Shown: one piece after another, positions 1 to 6,341 of the stretch
Numbering within the stretch: position 1 is the first letter of the stretch
Layout of the letters: each line of letters begins with the position of its first letter
Source of the DNA: Anaerolineales bacterium
GTDB taxonomy: Bacteria > Chloroflexota > Anaerolineae > Anaerolineales > E44-bin32
Length of the DNA: 11,264 bases
Direction: 5' to 3'
Assembly (NCBI GenBank): GCA_011772595.1
Contig: WVZH01000069.1
Location: 122,727-133,990 of the forward strand
Program-made: the position numbers and the translations under genes
The notes under the pieces: generated by a model
Databases searched by the model: none
Told to the model about the DNA's origin: nothing
What the model saw: only the letters and a program-made list of their open reading frames with translations

Positions 1-185
1 GCCTCGACCGAGATCATCTTGTAACTTTCAGCCGTTAGCTGTCTGACCGAAGCAATCGGCTCCCCAGTGGTTGGATTGACGGAGATGAGCTCCTTACCTC
101 TCGGATCTTCGATCCATCGATCCGGTCCCGTACAACCACCAGCATTTATCTCGGAGAGATTCAGTTTTTCAAGTAGTGCCCTCAT
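1..185 (-). CDS. Aldehyde dehydrogenase, N-terminal part (cut by window edge)
   Basis: Only the first 61 codons lie in the window, read leftwards from an ATG at 185-183. The start is well supported by AGGAGG (194-199) eight bases upstream. The peptide begins MRALLEKLNLSEINAGG and contains a CTGPDRWIEDP stretch followed by SVNPTTGEPIASV, which is the usual N-terminal beta-strand region of NAD(P)-dependent aldehyde dehydrogenases (NPxTGExIA). The combination resembles the bacterial aminoadipate-semialdehyde / piperideine-6-carboxylate dehydrogenase (ALDH7-like) branch, which oxidises an aldehyde to a carboxylate in lysine breakdown. The catalytic Cys and Glu lie outside the window, so substrate class is uncertain. 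The gene has its own upstream region of 177 nt containing a strong dyad, so it is probably transcribed separately from the membrane-protein gene before it. Confidence 0.78.
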   Translation of the reverse strand, partial: MRALLEKLNLSEINAGGCTGPDRWIEDPRGKELISVNPTTGEPIASVRQLTAESYKMISVE

Positions 186-262
186 TTCAAGAACCTCCTG
201 GATTCGGGCTAGCATCTGACAAAGACTGCATTGATATCGAGAATCGGCCTAATCAGACCTAC

Positions 263-281
263 GATGTGAATATATCACATC
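263..281 (-). promoter_or_regulatory. Perfect dyad operator candidate over a -10-like hexamer of the aldehyde dehydrogenase gene
   Basis: GATGTGAATATATCACATC has perfect 7-bp arms (263-269 and 275-281) around an AT spacer of 5 bp. On the minus strand it contains TATATT (274-269), a 5/6 match to the -10 consensus, which would start transcription near 262 and give a leader of about 76 nt to the dehydrogenase ATG at 185. I find no good -35 hexamer at 16-18 bp. The TGTGA/TCACA halves resemble CRP-type sites, but the spacer is 5 rather than 6 bp, so the regulator family is open. A site on the -10 element would favour repression. Confidence 0.45.
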
Positions 282-362
282 TTTATGGGACGGCGTTTGA
301 CGGAACGACGAGCCAGCGTCTTAATCACGACATCGTTGGTGCGCGTTCACTTTGTTATTGAG

Positions 363-884
363 CTATAGGGGAGAGATCTTTATCAGTCCAAGCGTTAACC
401 AGGCCACAAGTGCCCAGTAGACGACATATTCGAAGAAAGAGAAGATGAGGACGGGGAGAGGTCGAAGGCCTTCTAAGAATGGGACTTTCTCAAGAACGCG
501 GAGGACGGAGACTGCGAGAATGTGCTCGGCTAAGCCTTCAATACCGCCCAAGATCGTAAAACACAGGATCGTAGGAACTTTGATTGAGTGTGTTAGCCAC
601 CATATGCCTACACCGAAGCCTGCGTAGACCAACGAGTTGAGAGGCATCAACGGTCGCAACCATTGTGGATAGAAGTACCGGTAGTAGAGCTTCCAAAAAT
701 GCCTTGCGGCTAGAATTGACATCAAACCCCAGAAAATCGCTGATCCCAGCGCTAATGCTCGTGTTGCGTTCATGTAAAGCGCTGGTGGGAAAACGAGATG
801 TAGCGGGATGAGTAAGATGAGGGCGATTATCCCAAAGAGCAGTGTGCTGAAACGGACGTCTTTCTGTGTTAATTTAGTGTCCAT
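363..884 (-). CDS. Small polytopic membrane protein of unknown function
   Basis: I do not recognise this family. From ATG at 884-882 it encodes 173 residues; a TTG 39 nt upstream (923) would add 13 residues, but neither start has a convincing Shine-Dalgarno. There are about five hydrophobic segments: residues 14-33, 43-60, 83-99, 104-125 and 143-168. Short basic loops follow helix 2 (RHFWKLYYRYFYPQWLRP) and an amphipathic stretch LRVLEKVPFLEGLRP lies before the last helix. Polar residues within hydrophobic stretches (GGIEGLAEH at 113-121 and FFEYVVYW at 150-157) are candidate functional positions. No signal peptide or enzyme motif is visible. It lies on the same strand as its neighbours but is separated by 343 nt upstream and 177 nt downstream, so it is probably monocistronic. 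Base use looks like the neighbours. Confidence 0.7.
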   Translation of the reverse strand: MDTKLTQKDVRFSTLLFGIIALILLIPLHLVFPPALYMNATRALALGSAIFWGLMSILAARHFWKLYYRYFYPQWLRPLMPLNSLVYAGFGVGIWWLTHSIKVPTILCFTILGGIEGLAEHILAVSVLRVLEKVPFLEGLRPLPVLIFSFFEYVVYWALVAWLTLGLIKISPL

Positions 885-932
885 CGGTTGAATCTGTCGC
901 GTGCCTACGATGGCAAGAAACAAATGGGGACT

Positions 933-960
933 ATCCTAAATCACACCTATAGCATGTCAT
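933..960 (-). promoter_or_regulatory. Candidate promoter of the small membrane protein gene, -35 supplied by a repeat end
   Basis: On the minus strand ATGACA (960-955, 5/6 to TTGACA) is followed after 16 bp by TAGGAT (938-933, 4/6 to TATAAT). Predicted start is near 926, about 42 nt before the ATG at 884. The -35 hexamer coincides with the outer end (GTCAT) of the intergenic repeat. Consensus match only. Confidence 0.3.
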
Positions 961-1138
961 CCTGAGGAGTCCAATGGACGACGCCTGTCCTGCCTGCGCC
1001 ACAGGCATAGGCACAAGTGAGCGTAGTCGAAGGAAGCAATCCCCACACCTTTATACGTCATTGCGAGGCCATAAAGGCCATGGCAATCCCCAACACGCGG
1101 CTTGGGGATCGCGTGGCCCCTTCGGGGCTCGTAATGAC
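956..1138. repeat. Composite extragenic repeat with nested hairpins
   Basis: Two adjoining units fill most of the 343-nt space between the membrane-protein gene and the 422-residue gene. The first (956-1044) starts GTCATCCTGAGG and ends GAGCGTAGTCGAAGGAAG + CAATCCCC, with an internal perfect 6-bp hairpin (TGCCTG 991-996, CAGGCA 1002-1007). The second (1057-1138) is an imperfect inverted repeat: left arm 1057-1091 starting GTCATTGCGAGG, right arm 1104-1138 ending CTCGTAATGAC, matching at 25 of 35 positions around a 12-nt loop. Each arm also folds on itself (GGCC-ATAAA-GGCC on the left; GGCCCC-TTC-GGGGCT on the right). Such GTCATTGCGAG/GTCATCCTGAG elements are, from general knowledge, common dispersed extragenic repeats in Chloroflexota and some other genomes. 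Open reading frames crossing this region on both strands are by-products of the palindrome. The rest of the gap (1139-1227) holds a 5-bp hairpin at 1181-1195 and another at 1209-1224, with no T-tract terminator. Confidence 0.75.
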
Positions 1139-1227
1139 AATGAACAGCGGACTCAGTATGCCACGACCACAGGCTGGATATGCAGAATAACTGCACTCGA
1201 TGTAATTAAGAACACACTAGTTCTAGC

Positions 1228-2496
1228 TTATCGGTGGTGAAGTTTCTGAGCGGCGATGAAGGATAGACCGTTTTCCGTGAGATCCCAGGCAGTTTTGTTC
1301 AGTGCGTCAAGTTTGTCCTGGAAATTGAGCCACAGATTCTCCCAATCGCCGGATTTTTGGATTTCCTCCTTGTCTCGGAAATAGTCGAGAATGTCTGAGG
1401 GATGGTCTCGGGTTTGATCAATCTCTGGATCTCCGCCTTCGTGTTTGGCGGAGATGTTCGCCACGTGATCGGCGATCTCGACCAGTTCAGCGCGGCGGTT
1501 GTAAGGTTGACGTACGATACTCTTCCAGGTTTCTGTGATGTGGTGCTCAAAGCGAACAATGTCTTCGAATCCGAAATCTTTTCGGAATTGCGCTGTGATT
1601 TCCATTGTCTCATTGTTGACGGAGTTGCTCCAGTTGAATCCAATCAAGGGTGACGATCCATTGTCTCGCGCAAACAACTTGGCTCCGATCAACGTCCACA
1701 AGGCAGCGTAGGGATTGTCGTTTCCCATGAATACGGAGATCTTGAATTCGATATCCACTCCCAAACGATGCAGCATGTAACCTAGGAAAACGGTGCCGGG
1801 ATTGACATTTAGGACTTGGCGAACACCGTAAGTTGTGTAGTAGTAGAGATATTCGTCCAGCCACTTCAGAGCATACTCGTTAGGCTGGCCGATACCTCCG
1901 AAATAACCGGTGATCGTCTCAGGGCCACCTACGTGAACGTTGGATCCATCCGTCCCTCGAGTGTCGAGCGTCTCAACGTAACTTGCGCCGATGATTTGCA
2001 TAGCGGCCGCAAAGGCTGGGAGGTCGCCGTCGCCTTCTTGTTCTATCATTTTTCGTACGCGGATGAAGCGCCCAGGCATCAAGATCTCGTGCTCGATCGC
2101 GCGTCTTGCGGCTTGGATCACCCATGGGAAATACTGGCAAGCGCTGATCTCTAAAGTGACGGCGAAGTCGTCCTTGAACTTTATAGCCTCGGCTTTTTCG
2201 CTATGCACTTTACGGCGGTAATCGGCAACGGATATGAATTTATCTGCGTCGCGTTGCTCGGTGAGCCAATCTAGATCCGTGAGATAGTCCGGGTTGAGGT
2301 CCTCCACTTTTTTACGTAGATTGGACATCTCTTGTGCTTTTGCGGCTTTGCGGTTGATCTCCTCGGGCGTGCCATATCGTAAGACGACTTCGAGGAAGTC
2401 CTCAACGACGCGTGTATCGGGATTGAGCAGGACGTCATTGATCGAGTCCAGGCAATCCGGCGGGATTCTTAGCAATTCACGCAAGTTCTCAGCCAT
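1228..2496 (-). CDS. Conserved-looking 422-residue soluble protein of unknown function, paired with panB-like gene
   Basis: I do not recognise this protein. The ATG at 2496-2494 is chosen because AAAGGAG lies 6 nt upstream; an ATG two codons earlier abuts the SD. The protein is soluble, acidic and without signal peptide or membrane helices. Residues 1-110 look helical and charged (RKAAKAQEMSNLRKKVEDL). The middle has glycine-rich, enzyme-like stretches: TLDTRGTDGSNVHVGGPETI (177-196), TGYFGGIGQPNEYA (196-209), VLNVNPGTVFLGYMLHRLGV (228-247), VFMGNDNPYAALW (255-267) and GFNWSNSVNNET (286-297). A polar block FEHHITETW (316-324) and KHEGGDPEID (351-360) could hold metal or cofactor ligands. Alternation of strands and helices would fit a TIM-barrel-like enzyme, but this is a guess. 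It starts 54 nt after the panB-like gene and is very likely cotranscribed with it, suggesting a shared pathway or substrate. Confidence 0.85.
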   Translation of the reverse strand: MAENLRELLRIPPDCLDSINDVLLNPDTRVVEDFLEVVLRYGTPEEINRKAAKAQEMSNLRKKVEDLNPDYLTDLDWLTEQRDADKFISVADYRRKVHSEKAEAIKFKDDFAVTLEISACQYFPWVIQAARRAIEHEILMPGRFIRVRKMIEQEGDGDLPAFAAAMQIIGASYVETLDTRGTDGSNVHVGGPETITGYFGGIGQPNEYALKWLDEYLYYYTTYGVRQVLNVNPGTVFLGYMLHRLGVDIEFKISVFMGNDNPYAALWTLIGAKLFARDNGSSPLIGFNWSNSVNNETMEITAQFRKDFGFEDIVRFEHHITETWKSIVRQPYNRRAELVEIADHVANISAKHEGGDPEIDQTRDHPSDILDYFRDKEEIQKSGDWENLWLNFQDKLDALNKTAWDLTENGLSFIAAQKLHHR

Positions 2497-2550
2497 CAGC
2501 ATCTCCTTTAGTGAGAGGGGATTGTCTAGAAGAGTGAGGGCGCGAAGATG

Positions 2551-3405
2551 TTAATCGAGGAGTTTAAGCAACTCCTCGTATTCTTTATCCGGCATACCGA
2601 ACCAGTTCTCCGGTGCGGGAAAATCGCGATTGGCCACCTCTTTCACGTATTGTTTGATCCCTCCAAGAATCATTTCGCCGGCTTTGGCGAAGACTTTTGC
2701 CATTTTGGGCTTGAATTTCGGATAAAGGCCAAACATGTCGTGGTAGATGAGTAATTGCCCGTGCGCATCGGGTCCAGACCCGAGACTCATAATGATGCAG
2801 TTTTCTGCACGTTCCGTGATTAGCTTACACAGTCTGTCCGGGACGAGCTCAAGCAGGATGCAGAATGCGCCTACTTCTTCGAGCGCCTTAGCATCATCTG
2901 CGATTTTCTTGGCTTGCAAGGCGCCCTTTCCTTGCAAGCGGAATCCGCCAAGCGCACTGGCACTCTGAGGTGTGAGCCCAAGATGGCCCATGGCAGGGAT
3001 GCCGGATGAGACGATTCCCGTGATTCGATCCGCCATTTCAGCGCCCCCTTCGAGCTTGATCGCGTCGCATCCGGCTTCAGCCATGAAACGGCCTGCGTTA
3101 CGGATGGCAGTTTCGACACTCGGTTGATAGCTCATGTAGGGCATGTCCCCGATCAGGAATGCAGTTGGAGCGCCTCGGCGGACTGCCTGGGTGTGGCGAA
3201 TCATGTCGTCCATGGTGACCGGTAGTGTGCTGTCGTAACCGAGCATGGTCATCCCCAGGCTGTCGCCAACGAGGATCATGTCTACCCCGGCTTCTTCCTG
3301 AAAATACGCCGTGGGATAGTCGTAACATGTCAACCAGGTGATAGGTTCAGCCTTGTCGACTTTCTCGAAAAGTGCCTGAATTGTTACCTTTTTACGCTCC
3401 GTCAT
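2551..3405 (-). CDS. panB: PanB-like 3-methyl-2-oxobutanoate (ketopantoate) hydroxymethyltransferase family protein
   Basis: A TIM-barrel protein of 284 residues, slightly longer than classical PanB (about 264). PanB transfers a hydroxymethyl group from 5,10-methylene-tetrahydrofolate to ketoisovalerate, the first committed step to pantothenate and CoA, in the cytosol. Visible signatures are LVGDSLGMTMLGYDSTLPVT (45-64; metal ligand Asp48), GDMPYMSY (86-93; Asp87), IKLEGG (116-121; Lys117 and metal ligand Glu119), GHLGLTPQS (140-148) and LLELVP (184-189; catalytic Glu186). The usual GIGAGxxxDGQ segment is altered to SLGSGPDAHGQ (207-217), and the C-terminus carries about 20 extra residues (ENWFGMPDKEYEELLKLL). 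The start is fixed by GGGAGG five nt upstream. Active-site residues are intact, so a PanB-type aldol reaction is expected; whether the substrate is ketoisovalerate is less sure given the diverged motif and the unknown partner gene. Confidence 0.85.
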   Translation of the reverse strand: MTERKKVTIQALFEKVDKAEPITWLTCYDYPTAYFQEEAGVDMILVGDSLGMTMLGYDSTLPVTMDDMIRHTQAVRRGAPTAFLIGDMPYMSYQPSVETAIRNAGRFMAEAGCDAIKLEGGAEMADRITGIVSSGIPAMGHLGLTPQSASALGGFRLQGKGALQAKKIADDAKALEEVGAFCILLELVPDRLCKLITERAENCIIMSLGSGPDAHGQLLIYHDMFGLYPKFKPKMAKVFAKAGEMILGGIKQYVKEVANRDFPAPENWFGMPDKEYEELLKLLD

Positions 3406-3444
3406 ATAGACCTCCCTGAAAGCTTTTCCTGGTTTAAAGAGAAC

Positions 3445-3499
3445 ATGGGCTCACAGCGTGGACGACCGTCCCTTCTATCGTGAAAGCTGTTGGGCCCAT
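3445..3499 (-). promoter_or_regulatory. Structured leader element upstream of the panB-like gene
   Basis: A 55-nt inverted repeat within the presumed 5' untranslated region: ATGGGC (3445-3450) pairs with GCCCAT (3494-3499), CAGC (3454-3457) with GCTG (3486-3489), and the loop holds GGAC-GACC-GTCC (3460-3471). It ends about 40 nt before the panB start. It does not match a riboswitch I know and lacks a T-tract, so a role in attenuation or mRNA stability is only a possibility. Confidence 0.3.
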
Positions 3500-3544
3500 T
3501 AGCGACCAAGAATATGCCCCTCGTGGAATCGATCGGTTTTCTAA

Positions 3545-3573
3545 AGTCTAAGTCAAAGTGGGAGTCTTCACAA
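3545..3573 (-). promoter_or_regulatory. Candidate promoter for the panB-like / unknown operon
   Basis: On the minus strand TTGTGA (3573-3568) and TAGACT (3550-3545) are separated by 17 bp, each matching 4 of 6 consensus bases. It lies in the 266-nt gap between IPK and panB, which shows no coding content. The leader would be about 130 nt and include the inverted repeat at 3445-3499. Consensus match only. Confidence 0.25.
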
Positions 3574-3671
3574 GTTAGGATGTTCCCTGAACAACATGAG
3601 ATTCCCCACGTTCGATTACCTTTTGATGAATCGAGCAAATTGTTCTTATTTGTTCGTAAATTGAATCGTGG

Positions 3672-4457
3672 TCATTCTGAGGATATGAGTGTACCAGGTG
3701 AAGCTCCCATTAGTGCAGCCGCTACAGCACCCGGTTCCTCGCCCGAGAAGATACGCACTTCAATACTCGGATCGAGATGTGCGATATCCAAGGCGGATTC
3801 AATTTTCCCCAGCATTCCTCCTGTGACATCAGGAGCATGAGCACCTTCGATTCTCAGATCGGGGATAAGGTCTTTCGTGAGAACAGTCAGGATCTCATTG
3901 GAGGCTGGATAATGAGCATAAACACCGGCTTCGAGCCCTGCGAGCAAGATTCGATTAGGTCGCATGCGAGTTGCCAAATAGGTGAAGATGCTCTCCGTCG
4001 ACAAGATGGTCGCACCCAGTTTGCGGTCGAACGAAACGTCGCCGTGCACGACAGGAAGCAACCCTGCCTCAAGTGTGCGCTGCAGAGGTTCGATGGCCAT
4101 GGTGTGAATTTTCCCCTCACTGCAGACGGCGGTCGCAGAAGGGGGGAATCCGATGGTGGGAAGTCCCGATGCGCTGAGAGCATCGATAACCAGGCGGTGC
4201 AGATGCTGCGCTGCCCGCCATACCTCAGCAAAGCCATGCCAGTCGGCTGGCGTCGCGGCACCTAAGTGGGTTGCGTGACGCGCGGCTGCATAATGACCAA
4301 ACGAGCCGGATCCATGGCCGAGGAGTAAACGTAGGTCAGGTTTTCGATCTATCGCCTCGGCAATCTCCGAGGCAAGTCGTTGTAGTGTTGCGTGTCTGCA
4401 CGTCTCAGGTTTGTCTTTTTCTGTGATCAGCGAGCCACCCAATTTGAGGAAAATCAT
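3672..4457 (-). CDS. Isopentenyl phosphate kinase
   Basis: A 261-residue amino acid kinase superfamily protein of the archaeal IPK type, which phosphorylates isopentenyl phosphate with ATP to give isopentenyl diphosphate. Motifs in order: LKLGGSLIT (4-12, with Lys5 and the phosphate-binding GG), GHGSGSFGH (47-55, whose last His is the residue that identifies IPKs and contacts the substrate phosphate), HGDVSFD (138-144), TILSTESIF (150-158), RILLAGLEAGVY (169-180) and VTGGMLGKIE (211-220). Full length for the family. It starts 2 nt after the mevalonate kinase stop, so the two are cotranslated. In the alternative mevalonate pathway mevalonate phosphate is decarboxylated first and IPK makes IPP; the matching decarboxylase is not in this window. 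The last codons and stop overlap the sequence GTCATTCTGAGG, similar to the end of the intergenic repeat. Confidence 0.93.
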   Translation of the reverse strand: MIFLKLGGSLITEKDKPETCRHATLQRLASEIAEAIDRKPDLRLLLGHGSGSFGHYAAARHATHLGAATPADWHGFAEVWRAAQHLHRLVIDALSASGLPTIGFPPSATAVCSEGKIHTMAIEPLQRTLEAGLLPVVHGDVSFDRKLGATILSTESIFTYLATRMRPNRILLAGLEAGVYAHYPASNEILTVLTKDLIPDLRIEGAHAPDVTGGMLGKIESALDIAHLDPSIEVRIFSGEEPGAVAAALMGASPGTLISSE

Positions 4458-4459
4458 GG

Positions 4460-5392
4460 TCAGATCTCAACTGTCAGAGTCCAAGTGGCGCCGGCTTGTT
4501 GGATCGCATTCGCCACTTTTCCGGTCATCTCGGGCTCGATTAATGCGATCATGTTTCCGCCTCGTCCGGCGCCCGAGAGCTTTGCGCCCAGTGCACCATT
4601 CGTGCGAGCGACATGGATCAAGCGCTCCAGGGTGGGCGAGCTGACATCAAGTTTTTCTAATAGAGACTGATTTTGGTCCATGAGTGGACCCAGTTTACGG
4701 TAATCTCCACGCTCGATCCCCTCACGTGCTTGTCGGCAAATGTGTTCTATCTCATCAAAGATGGCATTATATCGACTGGGGTCTTCAGCCATAGCTGCAC
4801 GCACACTCCCCACAACGTCGGCCGTATTTGAGGGTTCGCCGCTGTCTCCAATAATGAAGGTCATTCGGCTGCCTGTCGAGAAGGTCTCCATTTTGTGATC
4901 GCGCACGAAGTAGAGTGGTCGATCGTACGTAATCACGCTATTGTCGATCCCTGAAGGTGTCCCATGGTGGATCTTTTCTGCCTCGAAGGCGAGCTGACTT
5001 TGGCGATTGAGATCTAGTGGATGATCGAGATGCTCGCTCAGCGCGCGCAGTACAGCGACGGAGACCGCTGCACTCGATCCCAAACCCGTTGCAGCGGGGA
5101 TGGTGGATGTAATCTTGATTCGCAGGGCGCGGAAATCTCGCGCTCCGATTTCGTCCAAGGTCGATTTCGTAATGAAAGCGATGGGGTGTTGGGGTTCGAG
5201 ATCGTGCAGCCATGCTGACAGTTTGATGTTTGGCGCCTCGATCCAAACCTCACCTGGATCGGCGTTGCGAATATCTGTCACCTCCGCTGTGGCACGTACC
5301 TGACGGACCGGCACGGCGATCGCAGGGCGTCCATAGACCACAGCATGTTCTCCGAACAGGATAATCTTGCCTGGAGCACTCGCTCGAGTCAT
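4460..5392 (-). CDS. mvk: Mevalonate kinase (GHMP kinase family)
   Basis: A cytosolic GHMP kinase of 310 residues that phosphorylates (R)-mevalonate at the 5-OH. The start at ATG 5392-5390 gives MTRASAPGKIILFGEHAVVYG, the standard N-terminal motif; an in-frame upstream ATG at 5458 would add 22 residues lying inside the UbiA gene and is rejected. Visible motifs: substrate-binding K9 and FGEHAVVYG (13-21), the ATP loop PAATGLGSSAA (99-109), HGTPSGIDNSV (143-153, catalytic Asp150) and the C-terminal KLSGAGRGGN (271-280). The TGLGSSA loop and TPSGIDN stretch separate mevalonate kinase from phosphomevalonate kinase and the decarboxylases. Its ATG overlaps the UbiA stop (ATGA), and it is followed after 2 nt by the IPK gene, so all three are in one operon. 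Confidence 0.95.
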   Translation of the reverse strand: MTRASAPGKIILFGEHAVVYGRPAIAVPVRQVRATAEVTDIRNADPGEVWIEAPNIKLSAWLHDLEPQHPIAFITKSTLDEIGARDFRALRIKITSTIPAATGLGSSAAVSVAVLRALSEHLDHPLDLNRQSQLAFEAEKIHHGTPSGIDNSVITYDRPLYFVRDHKMETFSTGSRMTFIIGDSGEPSNTADVVGSVRAAMAEDPSRYNAIFDEIEHICRQAREGIERGDYRKLGPLMDQNQSLLEKLDVSSPTLERLIHVARTNGALGAKLSGAGRGGNMIALIEPEMTGKVANAIQQAGATWTLTVEI

Positions 5393-6261
5393 GTTCCCAG
5401 GTAGAGGATCGTGATAGCAGAAAGCCCCCATAGTACGAACGTTGCCATGAGCGGCCAATCCGACAGTACCAGTTCTTCCGGGGCTCCTCCAGCGTTTTCG
5501 ATGTTGATGAGGTATAGATAGCGGAAGATGCCATAGATCACGAAGGGAATGGTGAGCATCATGAGGTGATTATTGGGAAGATTCTCTGCCGAAAATGTAT
5601 AGAGTGAATAGGCCATGATGGTCGTGCCTGAGACGATGATGATCAATTGATCAAGGAAAGCGACTGTATAGCGGTCGAACACCCGGCGATGCGAATTCGC
5701 TTCCTCAGCCATGAGCACCAATTCCGCACGTCGCTTTCCGAGGCCCATGAAGAGAGCTAGGAGCGTGATGCAGAGATACAGCCAGGGTGAGAAGCGCTGC
5801 ACGGTGATCAGGGCAACACCCGCCGCCACACGAAGTACGAACCCTAATGCGAGTACAAGAACATCGATAATCGGTACGTGCTTGAGCCAGAACGAGTAGA
5901 ACAGATTTATAACCAAGTAGGCGGAGAGGATCGTTCCAAATGTGGTATTGAGTGCAAAACCCGCGCCCAATGCGATCACGAACAGTGCGACGGCACCTCC
6001 TCGCGCCATGTTTAGTGGGAGTTCTCCTGAAGCCAGGGGGCGGAATCGCTTTTTTGGATGCCGGCGGTCGTGCTCGAGGTCCGCTATATCATTAACGAAG
6101 TACACGGCACTCGCACCGAGGCTGAGTAAGATAAAGCCGGAGAGGGTGGCCAGGAATGGCTTCAGAACGAATAGTTGCTTATCGAAAACGAGCGCCGCAA
6201 AGATCAAGCCGTTCTTGATCCATTGCTTTGGGCGCATGGTTTTTATGAAGGCGGTAATCAT
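5389..6261 (-). CDS. UbiA-family polyprenyl-phosphate phosphoribosyltransferase (DPPR synthase-like)
   Basis: An integral membrane prenyltransferase of 290 residues with about eight to nine helices. The start at ATG 6261 gives MITAFIKTMRPKQWIKN, the usual beginning of decaprenyl-phosphate phosphoribosyltransferases; a TTG at 6297 would add 12 residues, and neither has a clear SD. The first aspartate-rich motif NDIADLEHDRRHPKK (57-71) followed by RFRPLASG (72-79) is the signature of the 5-phosphoribosyl-monophospho-polyprenol synthase branch, which moves phosphoribose from PRPP to polyprenyl phosphate at the cytoplasmic face. A second conserved part, IDVLVLALGFVLRVAAG (132-148), and GKRRAEL (175-181) also fit. 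It heads the operon with mevalonate kinase and IPK, consistent with a polyprenol role. Another UbiA activity (quinone, haem or archaeal-lipid prenyl transfer) is less likely because of the HPKKRFRP motif. Confidence 0.88.
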   Translation of the reverse strand: MITAFIKTMRPKQWIKNGLIFAALVFDKQLFVLKPFLATLSGFILLSLGASAVYFVNDIADLEHDRRHPKKRFRPLASGELPLNMARGGAVALFVIALGAGFALNTTFGTILSAYLVINLFYSFWLKHVPIIDVLVLALGFVLRVAAGVALITVQRFSPWLYLCITLLALFMGLGKRRAELVLMAEEANSHRRVFDRYTVAFLDQLIIIVSGTTIMAYSLYTFSAENLPNNHLMMLTIPFVIYGIFRYLYLINIENAGGAPEELVLSDWPLMATFVLWGLSAITILYLGT

Positions 6262-6341
6262 GACCAGGATGATAGCAGGAAGGGAGAAGCTGAGCAAGGG
6301 ATTCGTATCAAGCGGTCGATCTTGGGTAAAATCATGATGAA

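Noticed and set aside
263..281. Classical CRP site
   Set aside because: The spacer between TGTGA and TCACA is 5 bp rather than 6, so only a generic operator is claimed.
176..361. 61-codon open frame on the plus strand opposite the aldehyde dehydrogenase promoter
   Set aside because: It has no ribosome site, no recognisable protein character, and overlaps the well-supported start of the minus-strand dehydrogenase.
1181..1224. Two short hairpins (1181-1195, 1209-1224) as an intrinsic terminator of the 422-residue gene
   Set aside because: Stems are only 5 bp and no T-tract follows on the minus strand.
957..1240. Open frames on both strands (79 and 88 codons) across the intergenic repeat
   Set aside because: They read through the palindromic repeat; composition follows the repeat and no SD is present.
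5393..5458. 22-residue N-terminal extension of mevalonate kinase
   Set aside because: It lies inside the UbiA coding region, and the family motif starts right after the ATG that overlaps the UbiA stop.
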